In this document: positions 1-9,413 of the stretch, piece after piece
How the letters are laid out: every line of letters starts with the position of its first letter
How positions within the stretch are numbered: the stretch's first letter is position 1
Notes under the pieces: model-generated
Databases searched by the model: none
What the model was told of the DNA's origin: nothing
The model's input: only the letters and a program-made list of their open reading frames with translations
NCBI RefSeq assembly: GCF_900115555.1
Contig: NZ_FOWX01000001.1
Coordinates: forward strand, 94,962 to 158,961
Length of the DNA: 64,000 bases
Source: Pseudomonas borbori
GTDB taxonomy: Bacteria; Pseudomonadota; Gammaproteobacteria; Pseudomonadales; Pseudomonadaceae
Direction of reading: 5' to 3'
Position numbers and translations under genes: made by a program

Positions 1-306
1 TGGTGGTTGCAGCCGGAAAACCGCATTGGCGATGCCAGGCTCTACGTGCATGACATGGGTCGCAGCGATTGGGCTGCGCCCGACGATAGTCACCTGATCG
101 ATGCTACCCAGGCGTTCTACGTGGTCGACCTCGCCGGCAGCGGCCTGACCGGTGCGATGGGCGCAGTGCTGGCTCCCTTTGCCGATGAGCAGGCCGCGCG
201 GCAACTGGCTGCCATCCACGGCGCCCGGGTGCTGGCTTTCGCCGAGATCGATCAGGCGGTTCTGCAACAAGCGGCGGCCATGCAGCATGGCCAGGCCCAT
301 CACTGA
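1..306 (+). CDS. nosL: NosL family copper-binding protein, 5' partial
   Basis: The frame is open from the first base of the window, so the N-terminus lies to the left. The visible 101 residues contain the NosL-type C-terminal pattern: an RLYVHDMG stretch, an A-FYV segment and a GAMGAVLAPFADEQAA helix region. NosL is an accessory lipoprotein of nitrous oxide reductase maturation that delivers Cu(I) to the periplasmic NosZ sites; the lipobox and copper ligands would be in the missing part. It is followed after 82 bp by a short tatA/E-type gene, which matches the nosRZDFYL-tatE order known from Pseudomonas stutzeri. Assignment rests on this pattern and the neighbour. Confidence 0.8.
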   Translation, partial: WWLQPENRIGDARLYVHDMGRSDWAAPDDSHLIDATQAFYVVDLAGSGLTGAMGAVLAPFADEQAARQLAAIHGARVLAFAEIDQAVLQQAAAMQHGQAHH

Positions 307-388
307 GAGGGTGTTTACAAATTACTGTGCACGGACGCGCATGGCTTCAACCGGTATTTGATTTCGCTCGTTAAACAAGGAGTACTCC

Positions 389-553
389 ATGGGTATCAGC
401 ATCTGGCAGCTTCTTATCGTTCTGCTGATAGTGGTCATGTTATTCGGCAGTAAGCGACTGCGCAGCCTGGGTTCCGACCTGGGGGGGGCAATCGGCGGTT
501 TTCGTAAATCGATGAGCGGCAAAGATTCGCCTGAGCCGCACGACCGTTCGTAG
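389..553 (+). CDS. tatE: TatA/TatE-type twin-arginine translocase subunit (54 aa)
   Basis: A 54-residue protein with one N-terminal membrane segment (about residues 5-20), an [10 protein letters not shown] hinge, an amphipathic helix ending in GGFRKSM, and a short polar tail. This is the complete TatA/E architecture: a membrane anchor, the conserved F-G pair and an amphipathic helix. A purine-rich AAGGAG lies 8-9 bases before the ATG. The gene sits directly after nosL. In some denitrifiers a tatE copy closes the nos operon and is thought to help export folded NosZ, which carries a Tat signal. It is shorter than typical housekeeping TatA (about 80-90 aa), so it is probably the dedicated copy rather than that of tatABC. 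Confidence 0.85.
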   Translation: MGISIWQLLIVLLIVVMLFGSKRLRSLGSDLGGAIGGFRKSMSGKDSPEPHDRS

Positions 554-863
554 GCAGGCCGAGCTGTAATCCTTCGGCTCGCCAACCCGGCTGGGCTGTT
601 GGCTGGCGCGCCATTTATACCCTGGCAATATACAGGCGCCTCGCCGGCGGGCGCTCCTGGCATCGCCGACACCGCATGCCCCGCACTGCAGGCATTCTGT
701 GCTGGGCGGCAAAGCTGATTGTGATCAAGTCGCCCACCCTCTCTCTCACGGTAAAAAGGTCCTGTCGCGAGCAGCGTTGCTGCTCCGAATTGGAAACCGG
801 TTGCCCACAATATCTCTCTGGGTGACCCAGCCGCTCGGTATCGCCGGGCATCGGAGAGCATTG
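554..863. other. Intergenic region between the nos tail and an SDR gene
   Basis: These 310 bases hold no convincing gene. Downstream of tatE there are GC-rich inverted segments around 565-615 without a T-tract. An ANR/DNR-like site sits at 715-728, and a short purine-rich ribosome-binding stretch (GGAGAG, 852-857) precedes the next start codon. Confidence 0.6.
715..728 (+). promoter_or_regulatory. ANR/DNR (FNR-type) box
   Basis: The 14 bases CTGATTGTGATCAA match the FNR-family consensus TTGAT-N4-ATCAA with one mismatch, at the first position. It lies about 135 bp before the SDR start, downstream of nosL-tatE, which suggests oxygen or nitric-oxide dependent transcription of the SDR gene. Basis is motif match only. 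Confidence 0.55.
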
Positions 864-1607
864 ATGAGAAGCGAATTCCAGGATCGCCTGGCCGTGGTTA
901 CCGGCGCCAGTTCCGGTATCGGCTTGGCGCTGTGCGCGGCCTTGTTGCAGCGCGGCGCCAAGGTGCTGGCCATGTCCCGTACTCTCGGCGGCTTGCCGGC
1001 ACTGCTGGAAACCTATGGTGAACGTTTGCACTGGCATGCCGGCGATGTGACCTGCCAGGAAGACCTGCACAGTCTCGCCCAGCAGGCTGCCTGTCTGGGG
1101 CCGGTGGATTACCTGGTGCCCAACGCCGGTATCGCAGAACTGGCTGACTGTCTCGACCTGAGCGCGTTCGACCGGCAATGGGCGGTCAATGGGGAGGGCG
1201 CCCTGAATACCCTGGCAGCGTTGCGCGACAAGCTGGCGAAGCCAGCTTCTGTAGTCTTCGTCAGCACCTTCCTGACCCATTCGACCTTTCCCGGGTTGGC
1301 CGCCTATATCGCCAGCAAAGCGGCTTTGACCGCGCAGGTGAAAACCATCGCGGTGGAGCTTGCAGCCTTGGATATGCGCATCAATATCGTCTCTCCAGGC
1401 CCTACAGCGACGGCGCTCTGGGGCACTCTGGGGTTGAGCGATGAACAGTTGGGCGATGTGGCCGATACGGTCACCAAGCGCCTGTTGCCTGGTCATTTTC
1501 TCGAGGCCGCGGCCGTGGCCAATGTCATTCTGTTCCAGCTGTCCCAAGGTGCCCGAGGCGTCTATGGCCAGGACTGGGTGGTGGACAACGGCTACACCCT
1601 GAGCTGA
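864..1607 (+). CDS. Short-chain dehydrogenase/reductase (247 aa)
   Basis: Classical SDR. A TGASSGIG dinucleotide-binding loop lies near residues 13-20, an N-A-G motif follows at the end of beta-4 (PNAGIAEL), there is a serine in the VSTF segment, and the catalytic Tyr-Lys pair lies in YIASK. The frame is open further upstream, but the ATG at 864 has GGAGAG before it and begins the domain at the usual place. Length is typical of the family. The substrate cannot be read from the sequence. The upstream FNR-type box and the nos genes suggest expression under low oxygen. A perfect hairpin follows at 1697-1727. An alternative start upstream would add about 55 residues of non-SDR sequence and is unlikely. 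Confidence 0.85.
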   Translation: MRSEFQDRLAVVTGASSGIGLALCAALLQRGAKVLAMSRTLGGLPALLETYGERLHWHAGDVTCQEDLHSLAQQAACLGPVDYLVPNAGIAELADCLDLSAFDRQWAVNGEGALNTLAALRDKLAKPASVVFVSTFLTHSTFPGLAAYIASKAALTAQVKTIAVELAALDMRINIVSPGPTATALWGTLGLSDEQLGDVADTVTKRLLPGHFLEAAAVANVILFQLSQGARGVYGQDWVVDNGYTLS

Positions 1608-1696
1608 CCCGGCTGGGCTGCAGTCATATGTTTCATGCTGGTTCTGATGCGCTTGTGCAGGCTTGAAACGGGGCCAGGGTGGTCTTTGTCCTGCAA

Positions 1697-1727
1697 TTCC
1701 AAGCCCTTGAAACTCAAGGGCTTGGAA
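1697..1727. terminator. Perfect 14-bp hairpin after the SDR gene
   Basis: TTCCAAGCCCTTGA pairs perfectly with TCAAGGGCTTGGAA across a 3-base loop. There is no T-tract on either strand, so it may be a weak terminator, an mRNA stabiliser or a protein site. It lies between the SDR gene and glnS. Confidence 0.5.
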
Positions 1728-1849
1728 GCCTGGGCAAGTTGCGCGAACCGCGTGGGACGTGACCATGCGTATCGCGCCTGCTTCGGCTATGATAGGCGTT
1801 TTGTTTTGTCGGCCTCCCTGTGCCGCGCATCCGCATGATCAAGGACCCC

Positions 1850-3514
1850 ATGAGCAAGCCAGAGATTGTTGCCGCTTCGAACTTCCTTCGTCCCATCGTC
1901 CAGGCCGATCTGGACGCCGGCAAGCACACGAAGATCATCACCCGCTTCCCGCCGGAACCCAACGGCTACCTGCATATCGGCCATGCCAAGTCTATCTGTC
2001 TGAACTTCGGCCTGGCCAAGGAGTTTGGCGGCGAGTGCAATCTGCGCTTCGACGACACCAACCCGGCCAAGGAAGACCAGGAATACATCGACGCGATCAA
2101 GAGCGACGTGCAGTGGCTGGGCTTCCAGTGGGCCGGCGAGGAGCGCTACGCCTCCAACTACTTCGACCAGTTGCATGACTGGGCCGTCGAGCTGATCAAG
2201 GCCGGCAAGGCCTACGTCTGCGACCTGTCGCCGGATGAGGCGCGGCAGTACCGCGGCAATCTGACCGAGCCGGGCAAGAACAGCCCGTTCCGTGAGCGTT
2301 CGGTGGCGGAGAACCTCGAGCTGTTCGCCCGCATGAAGGCCGGCGAGTTCGCCGATGGCGCGCGTGCCCTGCGGGCGAAAATCGACATGGCCTCGCCGAA
2401 CATGAACCTGCGCGATCCGATTCTCTACCGCATTCGTCATGCCCATCACCATCAGACCGGCGACAAGTGGTGCATCTACCCCAGCTATGACTTCACCCAT
2501 GGTCAGTCGGACGCCATCGAGGGCATTACCCACTCGATCTGCACCCTCGAGTTCGAGGATCATCGCCCGCTCTACGAGTGGTTTCTCGACAACCTGCCGG
2601 TGCCGAGCAAGCCGCGGCAGTACGAGTTCGCCCGGCTCAACCTGAACTACACCATCACCAGCAAGCGCCGGCTCAAGCAGCTGGTCGATGAAGGCCATGT
2701 GCAGGGTTGGGACGACCCGCGCATGTCGACCCTCAGTGGCTACCGCCGGCGCGGCTACACCCCGGGTTCGATCCGCACCTTCTGCGACATGGTCGGCGTC
2801 AACCGCGCCGGTGGCCTGGTGGATATCGGCATGCTCGAATTCGCCATTCGCGAAGACCTCGACGCCTCCGCCGCGCGGGCCATGTGCGTATTGCGGCCGT
2901 TGAAGGTCGTGATCACCAATTACCCCGAAGGTCAGGTGGAAAACCTCGAGCTGGCGCGCCATCCCAAGCAGGACATGGGCGTGCGCGTGCTGCCATTCGC
3001 CCGCGAGATCTACATCGATGCCGGCGACTTCGAGGAAGTCCCGCCTGCCGGCTTCAAGCGTCTGATCCCCGGTGGTGAGGCCCGCTTGCGTGGTAGCTAC
3101 GTGATCCGTGCCGATGAGGCGATCAGGGATGCCGAGGGCAATATCGTCGAACTGCGGTGCAGCTACGACGAAAATACCCTGGGCAAGAATCCCGAGGGGC
3201 GCAAGGTCAAAGGCGTGATCCATTGGGTGCCGGCCGCTGCCAGCATCGAGTGCGAAGTACGCCTGTACGACCGTCTGTTCCGCTCGCCGACCCCGGAAAA
3301 GGCAGAAGAGGGCAGCAGCTTCCTCGACAACATCAACCCCGAGTCGCTGGTGGTGCTCAAAGGCTGTCGCGCCGAGCCGTCGCTGGCCCAGGCGCAGCCC
3401 GAGGAGCGCTTCCAGTTCGAGCGTGAAGGCTACTTTTGCGTCGACAGCAAGGACAGCAAGCCCGGTACCCCGGTGTTCAACCGTACCGTGACCCTGCGCG
3501 ACTCCTGGGCTTAA
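1850..3514 (+). CDS. glnS: Glutaminyl-tRNA synthetase
   Basis: Class I aminoacyl-tRNA synthetase that charges tRNA-Gln. The N-terminal catalytic fold carries [15 protein letters not shown], with the HIGH signature at residues 42-45, and a TSKRRL sequence in place of KMSKS. Two C-terminal anticodon-binding beta-barrels follow. The chosen ATG gives 554 aa, close to other Pseudomonas GlnS. In-frame starts at 1835 and 1820 would add only 5-10 unconserved residues. A short AAGGA precedes the start. It is followed after 61 bp by cysS in the same orientation, as in other pseudomonads, so co-transcription is likely. Confidence 0.97.
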   Translation: MSKPEIVAASNFLRPIVQADLDAGKHTKIITRFPPEPNGYLHIGHAKSICLNFGLAKEFGGECNLRFDDTNPAKEDQEYIDAIKSDVQWLGFQWAGEERYASNYFDQLHDWAVELIKAGKAYVCDLSPDEARQYRGNLTEPGKNSPFRERSVAENLELFARMKAGEFADGARALRAKIDMASPNMNLRDPILYRIRHAHHHQTGDKWCIYPSYDFTHGQSDAIEGITHSICTLEFEDHRPLYEWFLDNLPVPSKPRQYEFARLNLNYTITSKRRLKQLVDEGHVQGWDDPRMSTLSGYRRRGYTPGSIRTFCDMVGVNRAGGLVDIGMLEFAIREDLDASAARAMCVLRPLKVVITNYPEGQVENLELARHPKQDMGVRVLPFAREIYIDAGDFEEVPPAGFKRLIPGGEARLRGSYVIRADEAIRDAEGNIVELRCSYDENTLGKNPEGRKVKGVIHWVPAAASIECEVRLYDRLFRSPTPEKAEEGSSFLDNINPESLVVLKGCRAEPSLAQAQPEERFQFEREGYFCVDSKDSKPGTPVFNRTVTLRDSWA

Positions 3515-3575
3515 AACCCAGGTGGTTGATTAGAATCGGGCCGCTACGCCGGCCCGTGGTTTCCAAGGAATTCCA

Positions 3576-4958
3576 ATGCTCTCGATCTACAACACGCTGA
3601 CCAAAAGCAAAGACGTCTTCAAACCGCTGGTGGACAACCAGGTGCGCATGTACGTGTGCGGCATGACGGTTTACGACTTCTGCCATATCGGTCACGCGCG
3701 GGTGATGGTGGCGTTCGACGTGGTCAGCCGCTGGCTGCGCCAGCGTGGCTATGAGGTGACCTATGTGCGCAATATCACCGACATCGACGACAAGATAATC
3801 AAGCGCGCCAACGACAACGGCGAGCCCTTCGAGGCGTTGGTCGAACGCATGATCGCCGCCATGCACGAGGACGAGGCACGCCTCAATGTCTTGCGTCCGG
3901 ACCAGGAGCCGCGCGCCACCGGGCATATTGCCGGCATGCACCAGATGATCCAGACTCTGATCGACAAGGGCTTCGCCTACGCGCCGGGCAATGGCGACGT
4001 CTATTACCGGGTCGGCAAGTTCGTCGGCTACGGCAAGTTGTCGCGCAAGAAGATCGAAGACCTGAAAATCGGTGCGCGCATCGAAGTCGACGAGGCCAAG
4101 CAGGATCCGCTGGATTTCGTCCTGTGGAAGGGCGTCAAGCCTGACGAACCGAGCTGGCCGTCGCCCTGGGGCGCAGGCCGGCCGGGCTGGCACATCGAGT
4201 GCTCGGTGATGTCCACCTGCTGCCTGGGCGAAACCTTCGACATCCACGGCGGCGGCCCGGACCTGGTGTTCCCCCACCACGAGAACGAGATCGCGCAGAG
4301 CGAGGCAGCCACCGGCAAGCTTTACGCCAACGCCTGGATGCACGCTGGCGCGGTACGGGTGGATGGCGAAAAGATGTCCAAGTCCCTGGGCAACTTCTTC
4401 ACCATCCGCGAAGTGCTGGAAAAGTATCACCCGGAAGTGGTGCGTTACCTGCTGGTGTCCAGCCACTACCGCAGCCCGATCAACTACTCCGAAGACAGCC
4501 TCAAGGAAGCCAAGGGTGCTTTGGAGCGATTTTACAATGCGCTCAAGGGCTTGCCGGATGCCGCGCCGGCCGGCGGCGAAGTCTTCGCCGAGCGTTTCGG
4601 TGCGGCCATGGACGACGACTTCAACTCGCCGGAAGCCTGCGCCGTGCTGTTCGAGCTGGCCCGCGAGATCAATCGTCTGCGCGAGAGCGATCTGCAGGCC
4701 GCGGCCGGTCTGGCGGCGCGCCTGAAGGAACTGGCCGGGGTGCTCGGCGTGCTGCAACTCGAGCCCGAGGCCTTTCTCCAGGCTGGCGCCGCCGGCAAGG
4801 TCGATTCCGCCGAGGTTGAGGCGCTGATCGCCGCGCGCCTGCAGGCCCGAAGCGAGAAGAACTGGGCCGAGTCCGACCGCATCCGCGACCAGCTCGGCGC
4901 CATGGGTGTGGTGCTGGAAGACGGCAAGGGTGGTACCACCTGGCGCTTGGCTGAATAG
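3576..4958 (+). CDS. cysS: Cysteinyl-tRNA synthetase
   Basis: Class I synthetase of 460 aa charging tRNA-Cys. The N-terminus holds the zinc ligand Cys28 in YVCGMTVYD and the HIGH motif at 37-40. A second zinc-binding region follows (HIECSVMS, then HHENE), and a KMSKS loop in [10 protein letters not shown]. The C-terminal part is the helical DALR-type anticodon region. The standard length and full set of motifs indicate an active enzyme. A rho-independent terminator follows directly. Confidence 0.97.
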   Translation: MLSIYNTLTKSKDVFKPLVDNQVRMYVCGMTVYDFCHIGHARVMVAFDVVSRWLRQRGYEVTYVRNITDIDDKIIKRANDNGEPFEALVERMIAAMHEDEARLNVLRPDQEPRATGHIAGMHQMIQTLIDKGFAYAPGNGDVYYRVGKFVGYGKLSRKKIEDLKIGARIEVDEAKQDPLDFVLWKGVKPDEPSWPSPWGAGRPGWHIECSVMSTCCLGETFDIHGGGPDLVFPHHENEIAQSEAATGKLYANAWMHAGAVRVDGEKMSKSLGNFFTIREVLEKYHPEVVRYLLVSSHYRSPINYSEDSLKEAKGALERFYNALKGLPDAAPAGGEVFAERFGAAMDDDFNSPEACAVLFELAREINRLRESDLQAAAGLAARLKELAGVLGVLQLEPEAFLQAGAAGKVDSAEVEALIAARLQARSEKNWAESDRIRDQLGAMGVVLEDGKGGTTWRLAE

Positions 4959-4970
4959 GCGGCGGGTGAA

Positions 4971-4999
4971 TTGAAAAAGGCCGCATTGCGGCCTTTTCC
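4971..4999 (+). terminator. Rho-independent terminator of glnS-cysS
   Basis: AAAAAGGCCGCA, a short TT loop and TGCGGCCTTTT form a compact hairpin flanked by A- and T-runs, so it can act in both directions: for cysS on + and for the small minus-strand gene that ends at 5028. Confidence 0.85.
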
Positions 5000-5027
5000 A
5001 TGTTCAGGATGTGGTAATCGACGGGCC

Positions 5028-5336
5028 TTACTCAACCCCCGCATACATCTCCATCGTGCCTTGCAGGTATTTCAGGACCGTGTCGAAAGCGTCGTCATTC
5101 GAGCGTGCCAGCAGGGTCCTGCTCTGCGGATGCAGCGACTCCGGTACGGCATAGCCCAGGGCGATTTGCGAAAGCACCAGGTCATCGTCGAGCTGGTTGC
5201 GCGAAGCGACGCGATGTTGCACCTGGGCAACCTCGGCATCGAACCAGTCGGAGCCGGTATCGGCCTGTACCAGCGGAGTCGAGGCGGCGGCAAGAAGGGC
5301 GCCTGCGGCGATGAGAATTCGCATGGAAAATTTCAT
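5028..5336 (-). CDS. Small exported protein of unknown function (102 aa)
   Basis: The predicted protein begins MKFSMRILIAAGALLAAAS, a signal peptide with a likely cleavage site after VQA (about residue 24). A short, mostly helical, acidic mature domain of about 78 residues follows, containing an IALGYAVPESLHPQS stretch. The second of two adjacent ATGs (5336) was chosen because a GGAGG sits 5 bases upstream; an in-frame ATG at 5348 is also possible. P. aeruginosa has a hypothetical gene at the same place between folD and tig, so this may be a genus-level conserved protein. I do not recognise a family and cannot assign a role. It ends close to the bidirectional cysS terminator. Confidence 0.75.
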   Translation of the reverse strand: MKFSMRILIAAGALLAAASTPLVQADTGSDWFDAEVAQVQHRVASRNQLDDDLVLSQIALGYAVPESLHPQSRTLLARSNDDAFDTVLKYLQGTMEMYAGVE

Positions 5337-5682
5337 CATGGCCTCCATTAGGTTGTATGGGCGGCATCGATAAAGCATTGATGACATCATTATAACTATA
5401 GGCTGCCGCAGAAGGATCACGAGGACCGCTCGGCGGAGTGGCGCGGCGCTCCGCAGACGCTGCCCGTCTCAGATGCTCGAAGATGTGGTCGGTCGGCCGG
5501 GAGTTTTTCCCGCAGGCTCGCAGGCGCGCGGCGATCAGGATTTCGCGCGCGGCAAGCCCGGCCTGAGGTTGCCGCGTTTTTCCTGGCCACGGAATCTCAA
5601 ATCGCCCGCTGCGGAACCGTATGCGGGGTGGGGTGGCGGGTGGCAGCCTATGAAGGCCGCCACCCAAACCGAGTCGCACGCG

Positions 5683-6537
5683 TTACTTGTGCAGGTGTTC
5701 GGCCGCGTGCAAGGTGTTTTCCAACAGGCAGGCACGGGTCATGGGGCCGACGCCGCCCGGTACCGGGGTGATCCAGCCGGCGCGGGGCAGGGCGGTGTCA
5801 TACTCCACGTCGCCGATCAGTTTGCCGTCGGCCTGGCGGTTGATGCCGACGTCGATGACGATGGCGCCTGGCTTGACCCACTCGCCCTTGACCAGGCCCG
5901 GCTTGCCGGCGGCGACAACCACTATGTCGCCCTGCGCCACATGGTTGGCCAGATCGGTGGTGAAACGATGGGTGATGGTCACGGTGCAGCCGGCCAGCAG
6001 CAGTTCCATAGCCATGGGCCGGCCGACGATATTCGACGCGCCTACCACCACGGCATGCAGGCCATACAGATCGACTCCGGTGCTGTGCAGCAGGGTCATG
6101 ATGCCTTTCGGTGTGCAGGGGCGCAGCAGTGGCATGCGCTGAGCCAGGCGACCGATGTTGTACGGGTGGAAGCCGTCGACATCTTTGTCCGGGCGGATGT
6201 GCTCGAGCAACAAGGACGCATCCAGGTTTTCCGGCAGCGGTAGCTGCACCAGGATGCCGTCGATGCTCGGGTCGTCGTTCAGGCGTTCGATCAGCGCCAG
6301 AAGCCCATCTTGGCTGGTGCTGGCGGGAAGGTCGTAGGCCTGGGAAACGAAGCCGACTTCTTCGCAGTCCTTGCGCTTATGCGAAACGTAGACCTGAGAG
6401 GCAGGATCGCTGCCGACCAGTATCACTGCGAGGCCGGGTGCCCGCAGGCCTTGCTCACGCCTTTCGGCGACACGTTTGGCGATCTGCTGGCGGAGACTGG
6501 CGGCGATCGCTTTGCCATCGATCAGTTGTGCGGTCAT
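5683..6537 (-). CDS. folD: Bifunctional methylene-THF dehydrogenase/methenyl-THF cyclohydrolase
   Basis: FolD, 284 aa. It interconverts 5,10-methylene- and 10-formyl-tetrahydrofolate with NADP+ in cytosolic one-carbon metabolism. The active-site region [16 protein letters not shown] places the catalytic lysine at 54. The C-terminal Rossmann part carries [14 protein letters not shown], and the family signature [10 protein letters not shown] lies near residue 260. Length is standard. It is transcribed divergently from the tRNA-Arg/His/Leu group. About 260 bp separate its 3' end from the start of the convergent-side small exported gene, with no other gene visible there. Confidence 0.97.
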   Translation of the reverse strand: MTAQLIDGKAIAASLRQQIAKRVAERREQGLRAPGLAVILVGSDPASQVYVSHKRKDCEEVGFVSQAYDLPASTSQDGLLALIERLNDDPSIDGILVQLPLPENLDASLLLEHIRPDKDVDGFHPYNIGRLAQRMPLLRPCTPKGIMTLLHSTGVDLYGLHAVVVGASNIVGRPMAMELLLAGCTVTITHRFTTDLANHVAQGDIVVVAAGKPGLVKGEWVKPGAIVIDVGINRQADGKLIGDVEYDTALPRAGWITPVPGGVGPMTRACLLENTLHAAEHLHK

Positions 6538-6669
6538 TGCGCTTGGTTAACCATTGCAAAGGATTGAAAAAGGAGGCGCATTCTCGCATGGCGAACCCCC
6601 GGGGCAAAGGCGCGTGCGAGGGTTTTCGCGTAACTCCTTTATATAGCTGAATTTTTTTAGCTTTCCCTG

Positions 6670-6696
6670 TTGACGTGCTGTCGGCGCCTCTATAAC
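6670..6696 (+). promoter_or_regulatory. Candidate sigma-70 promoter for the tRNA cluster
   Basis: TTGACG (6670-6675) and TATAAC (6691-6696) are separated by 15 bases and followed by a GC-rich stretch (GCCCCGC), as in stringently controlled stable-RNA promoters. The spacer is short of the ideal 17, so the call is moderate. It lies between folD (divergent) and tRNA-Arg. Confidence 0.5.
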
Positions 6697-6807
6697 ATTC
6701 GCCCCGCTTGTCGAGCACAGCCAGTCGCTGGGTAAGACGGCAAACGTAGAGGTTGCGAGACTTCTGCTGAAGCCGAAAGCTTTAAATCTGCGTTTGCAGA
6801 TGGATAG

Positions 6808-6884
6808 GCGCCCGTAGCTCAGCTGGATAGAGCATCCGCCTTCTAAGCGGATGGTCGCAGGTTCGAGTCCTGCCGGGCGTGCCA
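6808..6884 (+). tRNA. tRNA-Arg(TCT)
   Basis: 77 bases forming a full cloverleaf. The 7-bp acceptor is GCGCCCG with CGGGCGT, the anticodon loop CTTCTAA gives anticodon TCT, the T-arm is GGTTCGAGTCC, and the encoded 3' CCA is at 6882-6884. First of a tRNA trio between folD and tig. Confidence 0.97.
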
Positions 6885-6917
6885 TTTGGCAGCTTTGGCG
6901 CAAGTAAATGCAATATG

Positions 6918-6993
6918 GTGGGCGTAGCTCAGTTGGTAGAGCACAGGATTGTGACTCCTGTTGTCGTGGGTTCGATCCCCATCGTCCACCCCA
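6918..6993 (+). tRNA. tRNA-His(GTG)
   Basis: 76 bases with acceptor GTGGGCG paired to CGTCCAC, anticodon loop TTGTGAC (GTG) and an encoded CCA. The discriminator base is C and the base before position 1 (6917) is G. This G(-1)/C73 pair is the specific identity element for HisRS. Confidence 0.97.
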
Positions 6994-7004
6994 TATTTAA
7001 AAGG

Positions 7005-7030
7005 CGCCAGGTCAAAAGCCTGGCGTTTTT
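7005..7030 (+). terminator. Hairpin plus T-run between tRNA-His and tRNA-Leu
   Basis: CGCCAGG and CCTGGCG pair across a 7-base loop and are followed by five T. It is a canonical intrinsic terminator or processing hairpin inside the tRNA cluster. Confidence 0.7.
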
Positions 7031-7048
7031 GTTTGAAAGCCTTACCAC

Positions 7049-7133
7049 GCGGACGTGGTGGAATTGGTAGACACACTGGATTTAGGTTCCAGCGCCGCAA
7101 GGCGTGAGAGTTCGAGTCTCTCCGTCCGCACCA
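7049..7133 (+). tRNA. tRNA-Leu(TAG)
   Basis: 85 bases, class II tRNA with a long variable arm (around GCCGCAAGGC). The acceptor GCGGACG pairs with CGTCCGC, the anticodon loop TTTAGGT gives TAG, and CCA is encoded. It precedes tig. Confidence 0.96.
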
Positions 7134-7260
7134 TCTTTTAGCTCCCTCCCGTTTGCCGCTAGCATCTAGGGTGACTTCTGCAAATTGACCCTCTAGAATG
7201 CATGCCCTTGATTCGGGGCCGGTAAACGGCCGGCCTATGTCTATGCAACGAGGAATACCC

Positions 7261-8571
7261 ATGCAAGTTTCTGTTGAAAGCACTTCTGCTCTTGAGCGTC
7301 GCATGACCGTGGGCGTTCCTGTCGAGCGCATCGAGACTGAAGTCAACAAGCGTCTGCAGCAGACTGCCCGCAAGGCTAAAGTTGCTGGCTTCCGTCCTGG
7401 CAAGGTGCCGATGAGCGTCATTCGTCAGCGCTACGAAGACGCCGCTCGTCAGGAAGCCCTGGGCGACCTGATTCAGGCTACCTTCTATGAGGCCGTGGTC
7501 GAGCAGAAGCTCAATCCGGCGGGTTCTCCGGCCGTCGAGCCGAAAGCCTTCGAGAAGGGCAAGGACCTGGAGTACGTCGCGACCTTCGAAGTCTTCCCGG
7601 AGTTCCAGGTGACTGGCCTCGAGACCATTGCCATCGAGCGCCTTCAAGCCGATGTGGCTGATGCCGATCTGGACAATATGCTGGAAATTCTGCGCAAGCA
7701 GAACACCCGTTTTGAAGTGGTCGAGCGTGCTGCCGAAAATGGCGACCAGCTGAATATCGATTTCGCTGGCAAGATCGACGGCGAAGCCTTCGCGGGTGGC
7801 TCGGCCACCGGCTCTCAGCTGGTGCTGGGCTCCGGCCGCATGATCCCTGGCTTCGAAGATGCCTTGGTCGGTGCCAAGGCCGGTGACGTGCGGGTGATCA
7901 AGCCGGTATTCCCGGAGGACTACCAGAACCTGGACTTGGCCGGCAAAACCGCCGAGTTCACGGTTACCGTGAACAGCGTTTCCGCGCCCCAGTTGCCTGA
8001 GCTCAATGACGAGTTCTTCGCTCAATTCGGCGTCAAGGAAGGCGGCCTGGAAGGCTTCCGCGCCGAAGTGCGCAAGAATATGGAGCGCGAACTGCGTCAG
8101 GCCATCAAGTCCAAGGTGAAAAATCAGGTGATGGACGGCTTGCTGGCTGCCAACCCGATCGAAGTGCCCAAGTCCCTGATCGGCAACGAAGTCAATCGTC
8201 TGCGCGTGCAGGCGGTGCAGCAGTTCGGTGGCAACATCAAGCCCGAGCAATTGCCTGCGGAGCTGTTCGAAGAGCAGGCCAAGCGTCGTGTGGTGCTGGG
8301 CTTGATCGTTGCAGAAGTGGTCAAGCAGTTCGAGCTCAAGCCTGACGATGCCCGCGTACGCGAAATGATTCAGGAAATGGCCTCGGCTTACCAGGAGCCT
8401 GAGCAGGTCGTGGCCTGGTATTACAAAAACGACCAGCAAATGAACGAAGTCCGTTCGGTTGTGCTGGAAGAGCAAGTTGTAGATACTGTTTTGCAGAAGG
8501 CTAATGTGACCGACAAATCGGTCTCTTACGAAGAAGCTGTCAAGCCGGTGGAAGCTCCGCAAGCCGCCTGA
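7261..8571 (+). CDS. tig: Trigger factor, ribosome-associated chaperone and PPIase
   Basis: 436 aa, identical in length to P. aeruginosa Tig. The N-terminal ribosome-binding domain contains [16 protein letters not shown], the trigger-factor docking signature at about residues 43-58. The FKBP-type prolyl isomerase domain follows (about 150-245), then the long helical C-terminal domain. It binds nascent chains at the ribosome exit. The start at 7261 is preceded by AGGAA. An upstream in-frame ATG at 7198 would add 21 unconserved residues. It heads the conserved tig-clpP-clpX-lon block. Confidence 0.97.
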   Translation: MQVSVESTSALERRMTVGVPVERIETEVNKRLQQTARKAKVAGFRPGKVPMSVIRQRYEDAARQEALGDLIQATFYEAVVEQKLNPAGSPAVEPKAFEKGKDLEYVATFEVFPEFQVTGLETIAIERLQADVADADLDNMLEILRKQNTRFEVVERAAENGDQLNIDFAGKIDGEAFAGGSATGSQLVLGSGRMIPGFEDALVGAKAGDVRVIKPVFPEDYQNLDLAGKTAEFTVTVNSVSAPQLPELNDEFFAQFGVKEGGLEGFRAEVRKNMERELRQAIKSKVKNQVMDGLLAANPIEVPKSLIGNEVNRLRVQAVQQFGGNIKPEQLPAELFEEQAKRRVVLGLIVAEVVKQFELKPDDARVREMIQEMASAYQEPEQVVAWYYKNDQQMNEVRSVVLEEQVVDTVLQKANVTDKSVSYEEAVKPVEAPQAA

Positions 8572-8663
8572 TTTTCTTATCTCGTTCGAGCACACCATAA
8601 GCCAGCCACCGTGCTGGCTTATGCGTATTTGATACATGACTGTTTAGGGAGCGAGTGCAAGAA

Positions 8664-9305
8664 ATGTCCCGCAATCCTTTTATGCAACAAATGCCAGACA
8701 TCCAGGCCGCTGGCGGCTTGGTGCCCATGGTCATCGAACAAACGGCCCGCGGTGAGCGCGCCTATGACATCTACTCGCGCCTGCTCAAGGAGCGCGTGAT
8801 CTTCCTGATTGGTCCGGTCGAAGACTACATGGCCAATCTGGTAGCCGCGCAACTGTTGTTCCTTGAGGCGGAAAACCCGGACAAGGACATCCATCTGTAT
8901 ATCAACTCGCCGGGTGGTTCGGTGACCGCCGGCATGTCGATCTACGACACCATGCAGTTCATTCGGCCCGATGTGTCGACTATCTGTATCGGTCAGGCGT
9001 GCAGCATGGGTGCCCTGTTGCTGACTGCTGGCGCTGCCGGCAAGCGTTTCTGCCTGCCGCATTCGCGGATGATGATCCATCAACCGTTGGGTGGCTTCCA
9101 GGGACAGGCCTCGGATATCGAGATCCATGCTCGCGAAATCCTGACCATCCGTGATCGCCTGAACAACGTGCTGGCTGCTCACACTGGCCAGCCGTTGGAT
9201 GTGATTGCCCGTGATACCGATCGCGATAACTTCATGAGCGGTGATACGGCGGTTGCCTATGGCCTTATCGATAAGGTTCTCGATAAACGCCTGGCTTCCA
9301 GCTAA
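8664..9305 (+). CDS. clpP: ATP-dependent Clp protease proteolytic subunit
   Basis: 213 aa serine peptidase that forms the 14-mer proteolytic chamber serving ClpX and ClpA. The nucleophile Ser114 lies in QACSMGA and the catalytic His139 in MMIHQP; the Asp lies in the C-terminal region. The ATG at 8664 begins MSRNPF, as in other pseudomonads; a GTG at 8655 is in frame but less likely. It is followed by clpX after 108 bp. Confidence 0.97.
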   Translation: MSRNPFMQQMPDIQAAGGLVPMVIEQTARGERAYDIYSRLLKERVIFLIGPVEDYMANLVAAQLLFLEAENPDKDIHLYINSPGGSVTAGMSIYDTMQFIRPDVSTICIGQACSMGALLLTAGAAGKRFCLPHSRMMIHQPLGGFQGQASDIEIHAREILTIRDRLNNVLAAHTGQPLDVIARDTDRDNFMSGDTAVAYGLIDKVLDKRLASS

Positions 9306-9413
9306 TTACGCCGGTCGTGCGCGACCGGCATGCAGTCGGTCGTATTGCGGGCTTGAAAATGCCCGCATTTGCCTCCATCTTGTTTTTCAAGCCTACCGTA
9401 TTGGATTGATCGA

